NCBI RefSeq assembly: GCF_017798165.1
Contig: NZ_CP059068.1
Span: forward strand, 4,712,001 to 4,776,000
DNA: 64,000 bases
Reading direction: 5' to 3'
Source: Rhodoferax sp. AJA081-3
Lineage (GTDB): Bacteria; Pseudomonadota; Gammaproteobacteria; Burkholderiales; Burkholderiaceae_C
The notes under the pieces were generated by a model, which was given only the letters and a program-made list of their open reading frames with translations, had not been told where the DNA came from and did no database searches. This document shows, in pieces, positions 63,392-64,000 of this stretch. The first letter of the stretch is position 1. Every line of letters begins with the position of its first letter. Position numbers and translations under genes: made by a program.

Positions 63392-64000
63392 GGGGCCGCG
63401 CCACTGCTGCCACCAGCTGCCGCCAAAGCGGTTGACCAGCAGGCCCGCCAAAATGCAGGCCATGGCCAGCCATTTGTAGCCGGGCAGGCTTTCGCCAAAC
63501 AGCAGCACCGAGCCCAGCATGCCAAACACCGGCACAAACAGGGTCAGCGGGGCCACGGTGGAGACCGGATACTTCTTGAGCAGGCCGTTCCAGACTGCAT
63601 AACCCAGCAGCGTTGTGGGGTAGACCTGGAACAGTATGGAGAAGAGGGCCGTTCCGTCTATGCTGGCCAGCGATTGCGCCATGCGCTCTGGCCCCGCAAA
63701 CCCATACGACAACAGCAGCAAAGGCAGGGTTGCAACCAGGCTGGACCACACCATAAAACCAAACATGCTGGCAGGCTTGGCGCGTTTGACAACCAGGTTG
63801 GCCGCCGCCCAGGCCATGGCGCCCAAGATGACTAGGGTCAACCCCAGAACCGTCGCCTGGCCCTCCGCATGGGCAAACACCAATGCCACCCCGAAGAAAG
63901 CCAACAAGGTGCCCAGGACCATGGGCGCACTGACCTGTTCCCGGAAGAAAAACACGCCGCCCGCCATGGTGAAAAACACGGCCATCTGCAACACCAGGGA
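63380..64000 (-). CDS. EamA/DMT transporter, 5' end outside window
   Basis: 206 residues visible; the N-terminal part of about 80-100 residues lies beyond the right edge. Hydrophobic helices of the first EamA repeat's end (MAVFFTMAGGVFFFREQVSA) and the whole second repeat (about from NLVVKRAKPASMFGFMVW to the C-terminus LVNRFGGSWWQQW). An ATG at 63994 is internal, since DMT proteins have about 300 residues and ten helices. Substrate unknown; possibly amino acid export like its neighbour. Confidence 0.88.
   Translation of the reverse strand, partial: SLVLQMAVFFTMAGGVFFFREQVSAPMVLGTLLAFFGVALVFAHAEGQATVLGLTLVILGAMAWAAANLVVKRAKPASMFGFMVWSSLVATLPLLLLSYGFAGPERMAQSLASIDGTALFSILFQVYPTTLLGYAVWNGLLKKYPVSTVAPLTLFVPVFGMLGSVLLFGESLPGYKWLAMACILAGLLVNRFGGSWWQQWRGPLRA

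Overview
The window reads as chromosomal DNA of a betaproteobacterium of the order Burkholderiales, most likely family Comamonadaceae (Rhodoferax/Polaromonas/Acidovorax relatives). This rests on high GC, the trxB-ftsK-lolA neighbourhood, a pgm-waaC-waaA block, a DUF2339-DUF3999 pair and two families of short interspersed repeats. Almost the whole window is coding. No rRNA, tRNA, CRISPR array, transposase, integrase or prophage gene was found, and no gap without a gene exceeds about 275 bp.

Layout. 1-4.5 kb: 5' part of trxB (minus), a Crp/Fnr regulator, ftsK, lolA. 4.5-8.5 kb: a two-gene unit of a GlpV-like periplasmic solute-binding protein and a Cache-PAS histidine kinase, with no transporter or response regulator beside it. 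8.6-12.3 kb: a DUF1345 membrane protein and an alkylation-repair set (Ada-AlkA fusion, Ogt) with a DMT exporter. 12.4-17.5 kb: two unknown proteins, then phosphomannomutase/phosphoglucomutase, waaC and waaA for LPS core. 17.6-20.7 kb (minus): TetR regulator, Pcm-like methyltransferase, rhodanese, TolC-type outer membrane protein. 20.9-25.2 kb: hemolysin III, a secreted beta-helix pectate-lyase-like protein, a small secreted Cys/Gln-rich protein, acyl-CoA dehydrogenase. 25.2-29.4 kb: nitrosative and oxidative stress genes (RIC, NsrR with two operator-like palindromes between them, DUF3079, MsrA) and an EF-G-like GTPase. 29.5-34.1 kb: a FimV-like protein converging on an acidic membrane protein, then aroG. 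34.2-41.9 kb: a chemoreceptor, two paralogous LivK-like binding proteins, an amino-acid-type binding protein and a 3-hydroxybutyrate oligomer hydrolase lipoprotein. 41.9-45.3 kb: a lower-GC run of seven short minus-strand genes. 45.5-55.1 kb: yaaA, alpha/beta hydrolase, queF, a GGDEF-EAL protein, enoyl-CoA hydratase, dinB, a DHH phosphoesterase and an L-lactate dehydrogenase-type flavoprotein. 55.2-64 kb: DUF2339-DUF3999, another binding protein, DUF1304 with a divergent TetR regulator, ArgO/LysE exporter with divergent ArgP, and a DMT transporter running off the edge.

The most unusual signal is the repeats. Family A (nine copies, about 50 bp, starting GGCCTCTAGCCCCCGT and ending in an AT-rich GCTAT...ATAGCA part) lies between genes but also inside them. 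It encodes most of the LolA signal peptide, an internal segment of WaaA and the C-terminal tail of DinB. It also supplies the stop of aroG and the start codon region of an alpha/beta hydrolase. Family B (three copies, about 75 bp, GC-rich) forms the stop codon of two minus-strand genes and is inserted in frame in the DUF2339 protein. Other points of interest are the solute-binding protein/kinase pair, a small membrane protein apparently split by an in-frame TAG inside a palindrome, and DUF3079 translationally coupled to nsrR.
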